From NCBI GenBank assembly GCA_051875715.1, contig JBJEHD010000045.1, positions 1 through 14,061 on the forward strand: a stretch of DNA of 14,061 nucleotides. The letters are read 5' to 3'. Positions 6,638 through 13,380 of the stretch are shown piece by piece. The DNA is from DYCT01 sp051875715 (GTDB lineage: Bacteria > Bacteroidota > Bacteroidia > Bacteroidales > Bacteroidaceae). The notes under the pieces are model-generated. The model made no database searches, was not told where the DNA came from, and saw only the letters and a list, made by a program, of their open reading frames with translations. How positions within the stretch are numbered: position 1 is the stretch's first letter; each line of letters begins with the position of its first letter. Position numbers and translations under genes: made by a program.

Positions 6638-8797
6638 ATGAAAGTATATCAGACAAACGAAATCAAGAACATTGCCTTATTGGGTAGTGCCGGCTCTGGG
6701 AAAACCACTCTCGCAGAAGCCATGCTTTTCGAGAGTGGAGTCATCAAAAGACGCGGTTCTGTCGCCGCCAAAAATACGGTCAGTGATTACTTCCCGGTGG
6801 AACAGGAATATGGTTATTCCGTGTTTTCCACCGTTTTCCATGTAGAGTGGAACGGAAAGAAACTGAACATCATCGACTGCCCGGGATCGGACGATTTCGT
6901 GGGTGGCGCCGTGACGGCTATGAACGTTACCGATACGGCTATCATCCTGCTCAATGGACAATATGGAGTGGAAGTGGGCACGCAAAATAATTTCCGCTAT
7001 ACAGACAAACTGGGCAAACCGGTCATTTTCCTGGTCAACCAGTTGGACAACGACAAGTGCGACTATGACAACATCTTGGAACAACTGCGCGAGGCTTACG
7101 GATCGAAAGTCGTTCCCATCCAATACCCGATCGCCACAGGACCGAACTTCAACGCACTGATCGATGTGCTGCTGATGAAGAAATATTCGTGGAAGCCTGA
7201 AGGCGGTGCCCCCATCATTGAGGACATTCCTGCCGAAGAGATGGACAAAGCCATGGAAATGCACAAAGCGTTGGTAGAGGCTGCTGCTGAGAACGACGAG
7301 ACATTGATGGAAAAATTCTTCGAGCAAGATTCGCTGACCGAAGACGAAATGCGCGAAGGTATTCGAAAGGGACTGGCAGCCCGCGGCATGTATCCGGTGT
7401 TCTGCGTGTGCGCCGGCAAAGACATGGGCGTACGCCGCTTGATGGAATTTCTGGGCAACGTGGTTCCGTTCGTATCGGAGATGCCAAAGGTGCACAACAC
7501 GCGCGGCGAAGTAATCGTTCCGGATTCGGATGGACCAACGTCGTTGTACTTCTTTAAGACGGCGGTGGAACCGCACATCGGCGAGGTGCAGTACTTCAAG
7601 GTGATGAGCGGCAAGGTGCACGAAAGCGATGATTTGGCCAACGCCGACCGGGGCTCGAAGGAACGCATGGCGCAGCTTTACGTTTGTGCAGGAGCCAACC
7701 GCATCAAGGTGGAAGAATTGCGGGCCGGTGACATCGGTTGTACTGTGAAATTGAAGGACGTGAAGACGGGCAACACCCTCAACGGCAAGGGGGCGGAAAA
7801 CCGTTTCAATTTCATCAAATATCCCAATTCGAAGTATTCGCGTGCTATCAAACCGGTGAATGAGGCTGAAACGGAAAAGATGATGGCCATCTTGAATCGG
7901 ATGCGCGAAGAAGACCCGACGTGGGTGGTAGAACAGTCGAAAGAACTGAAACAGACCATCGTTCACGGGCAGGGTGAGTTCCACCTGCGCACATTGAAGT
8001 GGCGTTTGGAAAATAATGAAAAAATTCAGGTTCGCTACGAAGAGCCGAAAATCCCTTATCGCGAAACTATCACGAAGGCGGCCCGTGCGGACTACCGGCA
8101 CAAGAAACAGTCGGGTGGTGCAGGCCAGTTTGGTGAGGTGCACTTGATTGTCGAACCATATTACGAAGGCATGCCGGCTCCGGATACGTACCGCTTCGGA
8201 GGTCAGGAGTTCAAAATCAACGTAAAGGGTACGGAAGAAGTGCCGTTGGAATGGGGCGGAAAACTTGTGTTCGTCAACAGCGTCGTGGGAGGTGCCATCG
8301 ATGCACGCTTCATGCCGGCCATCCTGAAAGGTATTATGAGCCGCATGGAACAAGGCCCGCTGACGGGATCGTATGCCCGTGACGTGCGCGTCATCGTCTA
8401 TGACGGTAAGATGCACCCGGTTGATTCGAACGAAATCTCCTTCATGCTGGCCGGACGAAACGCGTTCAGCGAAGCCTTCAAGAATGCCGGACCGAAGATT
8501 CTGGAACCTATCTACGATGTTGAGGTATTCGTTCCGAGCGACAAGATGGGCGATGTGATGGGCGACTTGCAGGGACGGCGTGCCATGATTATGGGCATGA
8601 GCAGCGAAAGCGGATACGAGAAACTGGTGGCCAAGGTGCCTTTGAAGGAAATGGCTACTTATTCCACCTCCTTGAGTTCGCTTACCGGTGGACGTGCCTC
8701 CTTTATCATGAAGTTTGCCAGCTACGAACTTGTGCCGTCCGATGTACAGGATAAGTTGATTAAGGAATTTGAAGCAAAAGAAGTAAAAGACGAGTAG
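6638..8797 (+). CDS. fusA2: Elongation factor G paralogue EF-G2
   Basis: Five-domain translational GTPase homologue, 719 residues, not the housekeeping EF-G. The G domain has a P-loop GSAGSGKT (16-23, canonical AHIDAGKT). In switch I the invariant Thr is replaced by Ser (EYGYSV, Ser61). Switch II reads DCPGSDDF (80-87), where canonical DTPGHVDF has the catalytic His. The base-recognition motif is NQLD (134-137) rather than NKMD. Domains II-V are complete: HGQGEFHL (443-450) in domain III, HKKQSGGAGQFGEV (488-501) in domain IV and GDLQGRRAMIMGM (642-654) in domain V. The B. thetaiotaomicron orthologue is reported to support translocation without GTP hydrolysis during carbon limitation and to be needed for gut colonization; the residues here fit that. 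The gene stands alone, with its own promoter and structured leader. No Shine-Dalgarno sequence precedes the ATG. Confidence 0.93.
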   Translation: MKVYQTNEIKNIALLGSAGSGKTTLAEAMLFESGVIKRRGSVAAKNTVSDYFPVEQEYGYSVFSTVFHVEWNGKKLNIIDCPGSDDFVGGAVTAMNVTDTAIILLNGQYGVEVGTQNNFRYTDKLGKPVIFLVNQLDNDKCDYDNILEQLREAYGSKVVPIQYPIATGPNFNALIDVLLMKKYSWKPEGGAPIIEDIPAEEMDKAMEMHKALVEAAAENDETLMEKFFEQDSLTEDEMREGIRKGLAARGMYPVFCVCAGKDMGVRRLMEFLGNVVPFVSEMPKVHNTRGEVIVPDSDGPTSLYFFKTAVEPHIGEVQYFKVMSGKVHESDDLANADRGSKERMAQLYVCAGANRIKVEELRAGDIGCTVKLKDVKTGNTLNGKGAENRFNFIKYPNSKYSRAIKPVNEAETEKMMAILNRMREEDPTWVVEQSKELKQTIVHGQGEFHLRTLKWRLENNEKIQVRYEEPKIPYRETITKAARADYRHKKQSGGAGQFGEVHLIVEPYYEGMPAPDTYRFGGQEFKINVKGTEEVPLEWGGKLVFVNSVVGGAIDARFMPAILKGIMSRMEQGPLTGSYARDVRVIVYDGKMHPVDSNEISFMLAGRNAFSEAFKNAGPKILEPIYDVEVFVPSDKMGDVMGDLQGRRAMIMGMSSESGYEKLVAKVPLKEMATYSTSLSSLTGGRASFIMKFASYELVPSDVQDKLIKEFEAKEVKDE

Positions 8798-8819
8798 TTT
8801 GTTGAATACGTTCTGATCG

Positions 8820-8871
8820 ACGGGCCTGCCCGGGTTAACATTCGGAAACGAATGACGCCTGGGAGGCCCGT
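8820..8871 (+). terminator. 52-nt GC-rich hairpin after fusA2
   Basis: Three stacked helices: 8820-8827 with 8864-8871 (8 bp, perfect), 8829-8834 with 8858-8863 (6 bp, one G-U), and 8839-8844 with 8849-8854 (6 bp) closing a GAAA tetraloop of the GNRA type. It starts 22 nt after the fusA2 stop. No T-tract follows (TCGTCATATCC), so it may be a 3'-end stabiliser or a non-canonical terminator. Confidence 0.5.
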
Positions 8872-8953
8872 TCGTCATATCCGGATGCTTGATATACTAT
8901 TAACGCTCCTTAATTTTTACGCCCCATCAGGTGTTTGTTGCTTAAATTTATAT

Positions 8954-8961
8954 TATTTTTG
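8954..8961 (+). promoter_or_regulatory. Probable -7 element of rprX
   Basis: TATTTTTG matches TAnnTTTG in full. The nearest TTTG (8934-8937) is 16 bp upstream, shorter than the usual 19-21, so the -33 side is weak. A start near 8967 would leave a leader of about 130 nt before the ATG at 9100. Confidence 0.5.
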
Positions 8962-9099
8962 CAAACAAGAAGGGTGCCTTCGGTGTTAACATCTATAAAA
9001 AGCAGGTTCGCTGCCCAAAAAGGTTAATATAGTAGAATGCCTGATTAAAACTTGCTAACAAGGTGGTTTGTCTCGTTTTAACTATGTTAATTTGTTGGT

Positions 9100-10668
9100 A
9101 TGAAGAAGTCGACAATTTGGATATTAGGAATCATCATGGGGCTTTCGTTCCTCAGTTTGCTCTATTTGCAGGTGCACTATATCGAGGAAATGGCCAAAAT
9201 GCGCAAAGAGCAGTTCGACGAATCGGTCAAACGTAGTCTGTTCCAGGCGGCAAAAAATCTGGAGTATGACGAAACGCTTCGTTACCTGGAAAAAGACGTG
9301 GCGGCCACCGAACGGGCGGCCCAGGCTTACGGCGCGATGGAGGACACCCTCGTTGGTGACGGGCGACAGACCATTCGACGTGAGCGGCGCTATACGGCGA
9401 CCTCCGGACGCGATGGCTCGGTCTATTCATCGTTTGAACTGCGGACTATCACAACCAGTCCTTCGGTGACCCCGAAAGCCATGATTTCGCGCAACCATGG
9501 GAAGAACACCATTCCTCAGACCTCCCGTTCGCTGCAGGAGATCATCAAGAACCGCTACCTCTATCAGCGGGCCCTGTTGGACGAGGTGGTATACAACATC
9601 CTCTACACAGCCAGCGACAAACCGTTGGACCAACGCATCAATTTCAAGAATCTCGACCAATACTTGAAGACGGCTTTGTTCAACAATGGCATCGATTTGG
9701 CTTATCACTTTGTCGTGACGGACAAGGACGGCCGTGAGGTGTATCGTTGCACGGACTACGAGGACGAGGGCGACGAAGTGACCTACAGCCGAATTCTGTT
9801 TCAGAACGACCCTCCGGCCAAGATGGGTATTGTGCGCATCCATTTCCCGACGCTGGGCAGCTACATCTTCAGTTCGGTGCGTTTTATGATTCCTTCGCTC
9901 ATCTTCACGGTGGTGTTGTTGCTAACATTCATCTTTACCATCTACAGCATCTTCCGCCAAAAGAAACTGTCGGAGATAAAGAACGATTTCATCAACAATA
10001 TGACACACGAGTTCAAAACACCGATATCGACCATCTCTCTGGCGGCTCAGATGCTGCAAGATCCGTCCGTGTCGAAGTCGCCCCAGATGTTTAAACACAT
10101 CTCTGGGGTCATCAACGATGAGACCAAACGCCTGCGTTTTCAGGTGGAGAAGGTACTGCAAATGTCGATGTTTGAGCGGCAGAAGGCTACACTGAAGATG
10201 AAGGAAGTGAACGCCAACGCCCTTATCGACGGGGTGGTCAACACCTTTGCTCTGAAGGTGGAGAGTAGCCATGGTGCTTTGGTGGCCCATCTTGATGCGG
10301 AAGATTCGGAGGTGATTGTCGACGAGATGCACTTTACCAACGTCATCTTCAACTTGATGGACAATGCTGTGAAATACAAGAAGAACGATGTTGACCTGCT
10401 GCTCACCGTACGGACGTGGAACGAGAATGGGCGTTTGATGATTTCCATTCAGGACAATGGCATCGGCATCAAGAAGGAAGATTTGAAAAAGATATTCGAT
10501 AAGTTCTATCGCGTTCATACCGGAAACCTGCACGATGTGAAGGGCTTCGGACTGGGACTGGCCTATGTGAAAAAAATCATTCAGGACCACAAGGGCTCCA
10601 TCCGCGCAGAGAGCGAACTGAACGTAGGAACGAAATTTATCATTGCATTACCACTTATAAATAATTGA
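9100..10668 (+). CDS. rprX: Sensor histidine kinase RprX
   Basis: Membrane-bound sensor kinase, 522 residues, partner of RprY. TM1 spans about 6-24. A roughly 240-residue periplasmic region (about 28-260) has no recognisable domain. TM2 spans about 262-285, then a short linker leads to the kinase core. H-box: NMTHEFKTPIS (300-310), phospho-accepting His303. N-box: NLMDNAVKYK (418-427). G1: DNGIG (452-456). F-box: FDKFYR (466-471). G2: GFGLGLAY (482-489). All are intact. RprXY was first described in Bacteroides fragilis, where cloned genes altered porin expression in E. coli; the natural signal is unclear. ATG at 9100 gives the basic MKK start just before TM1. rprY begins 4 nt after the stop, so the two form an operon. 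The leader is long and AT-rich with several TTAA-containing repeats. Confidence 0.93.
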   Translation: MKKSTIWILGIIMGLSFLSLLYLQVHYIEEMAKMRKEQFDESVKRSLFQAAKNLEYDETLRYLEKDVAATERAAQAYGAMEDTLVGDGRQTIRRERRYTATSGRDGSVYSSFELRTITTSPSVTPKAMISRNHGKNTIPQTSRSLQEIIKNRYLYQRALLDEVVYNILYTASDKPLDQRINFKNLDQYLKTALFNNGIDLAYHFVVTDKDGREVYRCTDYEDEGDEVTYSRILFQNDPPAKMGIVRIHFPTLGSYIFSSVRFMIPSLIFTVVLLLTFIFTIYSIFRQKKLSEIKNDFINNMTHEFKTPISTISLAAQMLQDPSVSKSPQMFKHISGVINDETKRLRFQVEKVLQMSMFERQKATLKMKEVNANALIDGVVNTFALKVESSHGALVAHLDAEDSEVIVDEMHFTNVIFNLMDNAVKYKKNDVDLLLTVRTWNENGRLMISIQDNGIGIKKEDLKKIFDKFYRVHTGNLHDVKGFGLGLAYVKKIIQDHKGSIRAESELNVGTKFIIALPLINN

Positions 10669-10672
10669 CGAT

Positions 10673-11371
10673 ATGGAGGAGAAATTGCGAATTTTATTAT
10701 GCGAAGATGATGAGAATCTTGGCATGCTTCTGAGAGAGTATCTGCAGGCGAAAGGCTATGCAGCAGAACTGTATCCCGATGGCGAGGCCGGTTACAAGGC
10801 CTTCCTGAAAGGGAAATATGATTTTTGCGTGCTTGACGTGATGATGCCTAAGAAGGACGGATTCACGCTGGCGCAGGAAATTCGTGCCGCCAATGCGGAT
10901 GTGCCCATCATTTTCCTGACGGCTAAGACGTTGAAGGAAGACATCCTCGAAGGCTTCAAACTGGGGGCTGACGACTACATCACCAAGCCTTTCAGCATGG
11001 AAGAACTGACGTTGCGCATCGAGGCCGTACTGCGCCGGGTGCGTGGAAAGAAAAACAAGGAGAGCAACATGTACAAGATAGGCCGCTTCACGTTTGATAC
11101 ACAGAAGCAGTTGCTTTCCATCGACGGCAAGCAGACGAAGTTGACCACGAAGGAGTCGGAATTGCTGGGCCTGTTGTGCTCGCACGCCAATGAGATTCTT
11201 CAGCGCGATTTTGCTCTGAAGACCATTTGGATTGACGACAACTATTTCAACGCTCGAAGCATGGACGTGTATATTACCAAGTTGCGCAAGCACCTGAAGG
11301 CAGATGACTCAATTGAGATTATCAACATCCACGGAAAGGGTTACAAGCTCATTACGCCCGAGGAAGATTGA
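10673..11371 (+). CDS. rprY: OmpR/PhoB-family response regulator RprY
   Basis: Cytoplasmic DNA-binding regulator phosphorylated by RprX, 232 residues. Receiver domain 1-120: acidic pocket EDD (11-13), phospho-acceptor Asp55 in VLDVMMP, Thr83 in FLTAKT, and Lys105 in YITKPFS. C-terminal winged helix about 132-230: TTKESELLGLL, then the recognition region ARSMDVYITKLRKHL, then the wing IINIHGKGYKL. Full length and all key residues are present. It follows rprX by 4 nt and ends 24 nt before a strong hairpin terminator, so rprX-rprY is a closed two-gene unit. Targets cannot be inferred here, though repeats in the rprX leader could be autoregulatory sites. Confidence 0.94.
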   Translation: MEEKLRILLCEDDENLGMLLREYLQAKGYAAELYPDGEAGYKAFLKGKYDFCVLDVMMPKKDGFTLAQEIRAANADVPIIFLTAKTLKEDILEGFKLGADDYITKPFSMEELTLRIEAVLRRVRGKKNKESNMYKIGRFTFDTQKQLLSIDGKQTKLTTKESELLGLLCSHANEILQRDFALKTIWIDDNYFNARSMDVYITKLRKHLKADDSIEIINIHGKGYKLITPEED

Positions 11372-11395
11372 TTCCTTTGCCGGATGAAATACGGA

Positions 11396-11445
11396 GAGGG
11401 AGGCTGTGCTGGAAGTGAAGGCTCAGCCTCCCTCGATTTGTTCTT
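11396..11445 (+). terminator. Intrinsic terminator of rprXY
   Basis: A perfect 11-bp stem pairs 11396-11406 (GAGGGAGGCTG) with 11424-11434 (CAGCCTCCCTC) around a 17-nt loop, followed by the T-rich stretch GATTTGTTCTT. It lies 24 nt after the rprY stop. Confidence 0.8.
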
Positions 11446-11585
11446 GTAGGGTTGTATGAAAGGATTGATGGGGATTGGTGTAAGGGCTTATGCTTCTGCA
11501 TTTCCAGCCCTCTTCTCTCGAAAGAGATGGGGAGGGGCATCCCTGTATCCGCCAACGGGCCGTTTGGGACGAGGCGAGTGGATAT
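11446..11585. other. Gene-free intergenic segment with small inverted repeats
   Basis: No credible gene on either strand between the rprXY terminator and the minus-strand terminator at 11586-11627. Two inverted repeats are visible: AGGGCT (11483-11488) with AGCCCT (11506-11511), and TCTCT (11514-11518) with AGAGA (11523-11527) around CGAA. AACGGGCCGTT near 11554-11564 is a further short odd palindrome. The open frames seen here start at poor contexts and run through the hairpins. Confidence 0.6.
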
Positions 11586-11627
11586 AAAAAAAGGTTGTGC
11601 CAAAATGTGTGTATTTTGGCACAACCT
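11586..11627 (-). terminator. Minus-strand intrinsic terminator
   Basis: A perfect 15-bp stem pairs 11592-11606 with 11613-11627 around the 6-nt loop GTGTGT. On the minus strand the stem is followed by six T residues (plus-strand A at 11586-11591) and then ATATC. It lies 118 nt beyond the stop of the small membrane protein gene at 11746-11922 and ends that transcript, converging on the rprXY terminator. Confidence 0.85.
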
Positions 11628-11745
11628 CTAAGGTGCTTCAGAATGGTCAATATGCAAGGCGTTGAAGTTGAGGGTGTATGAATACCAATAGTAACGCCGC
11701 AGAAAGACCGTTATGACACACCGCCCGAATATGGGAAACCTTGGT

Positions 11746-11922
11746 TTAGTCGGTGATTCGTTTGTTGATAGCGATATAGCTAATCAAGCCTGCAATCATG
11801 ATGACGAGCGATACCCCCAGGATGGTGTTGTTGTTCACGTTGCCCGTAGCAAAGCAACCAACGAGGATGACAGCTCCGATTATGATCAGAATCAATCCGA
11901 GGTTCTTCAGTAAGTTTTTCAT
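11746..11922 (-). CDS. Small two-helix membrane protein, 58 residues
   Basis: The minus-strand ATG at 11922-11920 opens a 58-residue frame ending in TAA at 11748-11746. The protein starts MKNLLKNLGL, has a hydrophobic helix at about 8-24, a short polar turn with GNVNNN (27-32), a second helix at about 34-51, and a basic tail NKRITD. This is a clear helix-turn-helix hairpin for the inner membrane. The run LVGC around Cys23 resembles a lipobox, but the second membrane segment makes a lipoprotein less likely. It has its own candidate promoter, a marR terminator upstream and a terminator downstream, so it looks like a separately transcribed real gene. I recall similar short proteins in other Bacteroides, but no function is known to me. 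It sits next to, and in the same direction as, a MarR regulator. Confidence 0.8.
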   Translation of the reverse strand: MKNLLKNLGLILIIIGAVILVGCFATGNVNNNTILGVSLVIMIAGLISYIAINKRITD

Positions 11923-11957
11923 TTGGTGTGTATTTTATAGTTATTATTTTCCTGCCA

Positions 11958-11989
11958 CAAAATAAGGAATAATTCTTCTATCAGCGAAA
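11958..11989 (-). promoter_or_regulatory. Candidate promoter of the 58-residue protein gene
   Basis: On the minus strand, TTTC (11989-11986), a 21-bp spacer and TATTTTG (11964-11958) give a near-consensus arrangement with a one-base-short -7 box, as at fusA2. The start would fall near 11952, about 30 nt before the ATG. Confidence 0.4.
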
Positions 11990-11999
11990 TATTTTCAAG

Positions 12000-12044
12000 A
12001 AAAAATGGCTTGGTGTCCGAATTTTGACTGGCTTTCGGCAAGCC
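12000..12044 (-). terminator. Intrinsic terminator of marR
   Basis: On the minus strand GGCTTG (12044-12039) and CCGAA (12038-12034) pair with TTCGG (12021-12017) and CAAGCC (12012-12007), with a 4-nt bulge and a 12-nt loop. After one A come six T residues (12005-12000). It begins 25 nt beyond the marR stop, so marR and the downstream small gene are probably separate transcripts. Confidence 0.75.
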
Positions 12045-12068
12045 CGGCCGTCTTAGTTCCGTTCCGTC

Positions 12069-12515
12069 TCAGCCTTGTGCGTTTTGGAAAATTTGTCGCA
12101 TGACCTCCTGTGCGGCGGCCAGCCGTTCGGGTTCGATGCCAGCGAGGGCCTCGCGCAACGTGGCCGTGACGATGGGCCAGGTCTGCGCTTCCCGCTCTTT
12201 CCCGGTGCGGGTGAGGTAGATCAGGTTGGTGCGTCGGTCGTGCTTGTCGGAGATGCGTACTACCAGGTGCTGCCGTTCCATGGCGTTGATGAGACGTGTC
12301 ATGCTTGGTTTGTCTTTGAAGGTGGCGTTGCACAACTCTTGCTGGCTGACGCCGTCTTGCCTCCACAAATGCAGTAAGACGGTCCATTGGTCTGGCGTGA
12401 CGTCCAGTCCATTTAACTGGAAATTGCGTGCCAGCATCTGGTTGATAGCCAGCGACACCTTGCCGTTGAGGATGGCAAAGATGAGTGGTAGGTCGAAATT
12501 GAAGTTCTCCAGCAT
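12069..12515 (-). CDS. MarR-family transcriptional regulator
   Basis: A 148-residue winged-helix dimer of the MarR type, which typically represses its own gene and a neighbour and is released by small phenolic, oxidant or metal ligands. N-terminal dimerisation helix about 8-33. Winged helix about 40-107: PDQWTVLLHLWRQDGVSQQELC leads to the recognition helix KPSMTRLINAME (69-80), then the wing with the family signature DKHDRRTNLIYLTRTGKE (90-107). C-terminal helices about 110-146 complete the dimer interface. The frame continues upstream to 12641, but a -7 box at 12543-12536 places the transcript start near 12530, so the ATG at 12515 is chosen. This also gives the standard family length. Divergent from rpsF. 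A perfect palindrome sits just upstream of its promoter. The ligand cannot be inferred. Confidence 0.9.
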   Translation of the reverse strand: MLENFNFDLPLIFAILNGKVSLAINQMLARNFQLNGLDVTPDQWTVLLHLWRQDGVSQQELCNATFKDKPSMTRLINAMERQHLVVRISDKHDRRTNLIYLTRTGKEREAQTWPIVTATLREALAGIEPERLAAAQEVMRQIFQNAQG

Positions 12516-12535
12516 GTCTTGTACGATTTTGCGTG

Positions 12536-12543
12536 CAAAGATA
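12536..12543 (-). promoter_or_regulatory. -7 element of the marR promoter
   Basis: On the minus strand TATCTTTG (12543-12536) fits TAnnTTTG in full. No good TTTG lies at about 20 bp. The nearest candidate is CTTG at 12570-12567 with a long 23-bp spacer, inside the palindrome. Predicted leader about 15 nt. Confidence 0.6.
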
Positions 12544-12565
12544 GTGCAAGCCGGGCGAAAAGCCA

Positions 12566-12581
12566 TCAAGCCCTGGCTTGA
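12566..12581. promoter_or_regulatory. Perfect palindrome, candidate MarR operator
   Basis: TCAAGCC-CT-GGCTTGA: 7-bp perfect arms with a 2-bp centre, 16 bp in all, covering the -33 region of the marR promoter. Size and place match operators of autorepressing MarR proteins. A CAAGCC half-site repeats at 12547-12552, exactly 20 bp (about two helical turns) from the one at 12567-12572. Confidence 0.5.
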
Positions 12582-12679
12582 AATTGCATTTCCGAGGTGT
12601 TGCCTGCCTTTTGAAGAGCCAGGATGATGTTTCTCAATCATCTATACTGACTGTTTTACAAGAAAATTGGTTCGGGATG

Positions 12680-12710
12680 TTTGCGCAATCAAAGAAAAGT
12701 GCTACCTTTG
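12680..12710 (+). promoter_or_regulatory. Promoter of the rpsF-rpsR-rplI operon
   Basis: TTTG at 12680-12683, a 19-bp spacer and TACCTTTG at 12703-12710, a full Bacteroidetes consensus. Start near 12716, leaving an AT-rich leader of about 39 nt. Confidence 0.8.
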
Positions 12711-12754
12711 CACCCGCATTTAAAACCAAATTTATTCATTAATCAACGTTAAGT

Positions 12755-13102
12755 ATGAATCAATACGAAACCGTTTTCATTTTAACTCCCGTTTTGTCTG
12801 ATGTTCAGATGAAGGAAACGGTAGAGAAGTTCAAAGGTATTCTCACAGCCGAAGGCGCTGAGATTATCAATGAAGAGAACTGGGGCTTGAAGAAGTTGGC
12901 TTACCCCATTCAGAAGAAATCCACTGGTTTCTACCAGTTGATTGAGTTCAACGCCAATCCGGAAGCAATCAAGAAATTGGAAGTAAATTTCCGTCGCGAC
13001 GAGCGTGTCATCCGTTTCTTGACGTTCCGTTTAGACAAGTTTGCTGCTGAGTATGCAGCCAAGAGAAGAAGTGTGAAATCAACTAAAATGGAGGAAAAGT
13101 AA
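12755..13102 (+). CDS. rpsF: 30S ribosomal protein S6
   Basis: Small-subunit protein bS6, 115 residues, which binds 16S rRNA on the platform together with S18. The N-terminus MNQYETVFILTP and the core FYQLIEFNANPEAIKKLEVNFRRDERVIRFL are typical of the family, ending in a charged tail. First gene of a three-gene ribosomal operon; rpsR follows after 2 nt. The ATG at 12755 has no Shine-Dalgarno sequence (CAACGTTAAGT precedes it), in contrast to the two genes downstream. In Bacteroidetes ribosomes S6, S18 and bS21 are reported to help hold the anti-Shine-Dalgarno tail of 16S rRNA. Confidence 0.97.
   Translation: MNQYETVFILTPVLSDVQMKETVEKFKGILTAEGAEIINEENWGLKKLAYPIQKKSTGFYQLIEFNANPEAIKKLEVNFRRDERVIRFLTFRLDKFAAEYAAKRRSVKSTKMEEK
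13090..13094 (+). promoter_or_regulatory. Shine-Dalgarno sequence of rpsR
   Basis: GGAGG, 10 nt before the rpsR ATG at 13105, overlapping the last rpsF codons (Met-Glu-Glu). Because those bases also code for protein, part of the match could be coincidence. Confidence 0.55.
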
Positions 13103-13104
13103 TC

Positions 13105-13377
13105 ATGGCACAGCAGAATCAATCCGAAATCAGATATTTAACTCCGCCTTCCGTAGACGTTAAGAAGAAAAAATACTGCCGTTTCAAAAAGAGTGGTATT
13201 AAGTACATCGACTACAAAGATCCTGAATTCTTGAAGAAATTCTTGAACGAGCAGGGTAAGATTTTGCCCCGCCGCATCACGGGTACTTCTTTGAAATACC
13301 AGCGTCGAGTTGCACAGGCTGTGAAAAGAGCACGTCACTTGGCTTTGCTCCCGTATGTAACTGATATGATGAAATAA
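13105..13377 (+). CDS. rpsR: 30S ribosomal protein S18
   Basis: Small-subunit protein bS18, 90 residues, partner of S6 on the 30S platform. Family features: KKKYCRFKKSGIKYIDYKD (about 20-38), the GKILPRRITGT segment and the basic helix KYQRRVAQAVKRARHLALLPY. Starts 2 nt after rpsF, with a GGAGG upstream; rplI follows 18 nt after the stop. Confidence 0.97.
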   Translation: MAQQNQSEIRYLTPPSVDVKKKKYCRFKKSGIKYIDYKDPEFLKKFLNEQGKILPRRITGTSLKYQRRVAQAVKRARHLALLPYVTDMMK

Positions 13378-13380
13378 TAA

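Noticed and set aside
6677..8878. 733-codon minus-strand frame opposite fusA2
   Set aside because: It mirrors the EF-G2 codons (His/Phe/Val-rich shadow), has no promoter and no motif.
11490..11681. Small plus-strand frames at 11490-11681 and 11713-11913
   Set aside because: The first runs through hairpins and a terminator. The second is the antisense shadow of the 58-residue membrane protein, with an acidic, featureless translation.
12007..12044. CAAGCC/GGCTTG repeats after marR as a second MarR operator
   Set aside because: They form the stem of a hairpin followed by six T residues, which a terminator explains fully.
12516..12641. 42-residue N-terminal extension of MarR
   Set aside because: The TATCTTTG promoter box at 12543-12536 lies inside it, and the family length fits the ATG at 12515.
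12623..12642. GATGAT-N8-ATCATC inverted repeat upstream of rpsF
   Set aside because: Short simple-sequence arms with an 8-nt gap, about 40 bp before the promoter; likely chance.
12716..12754. S6:S18-binding mRNA leader motif upstream of rpsF
   Set aside because: The leader is only about 39 nt and AT-rich. A lone CCG is present but no hairpin that would present it.
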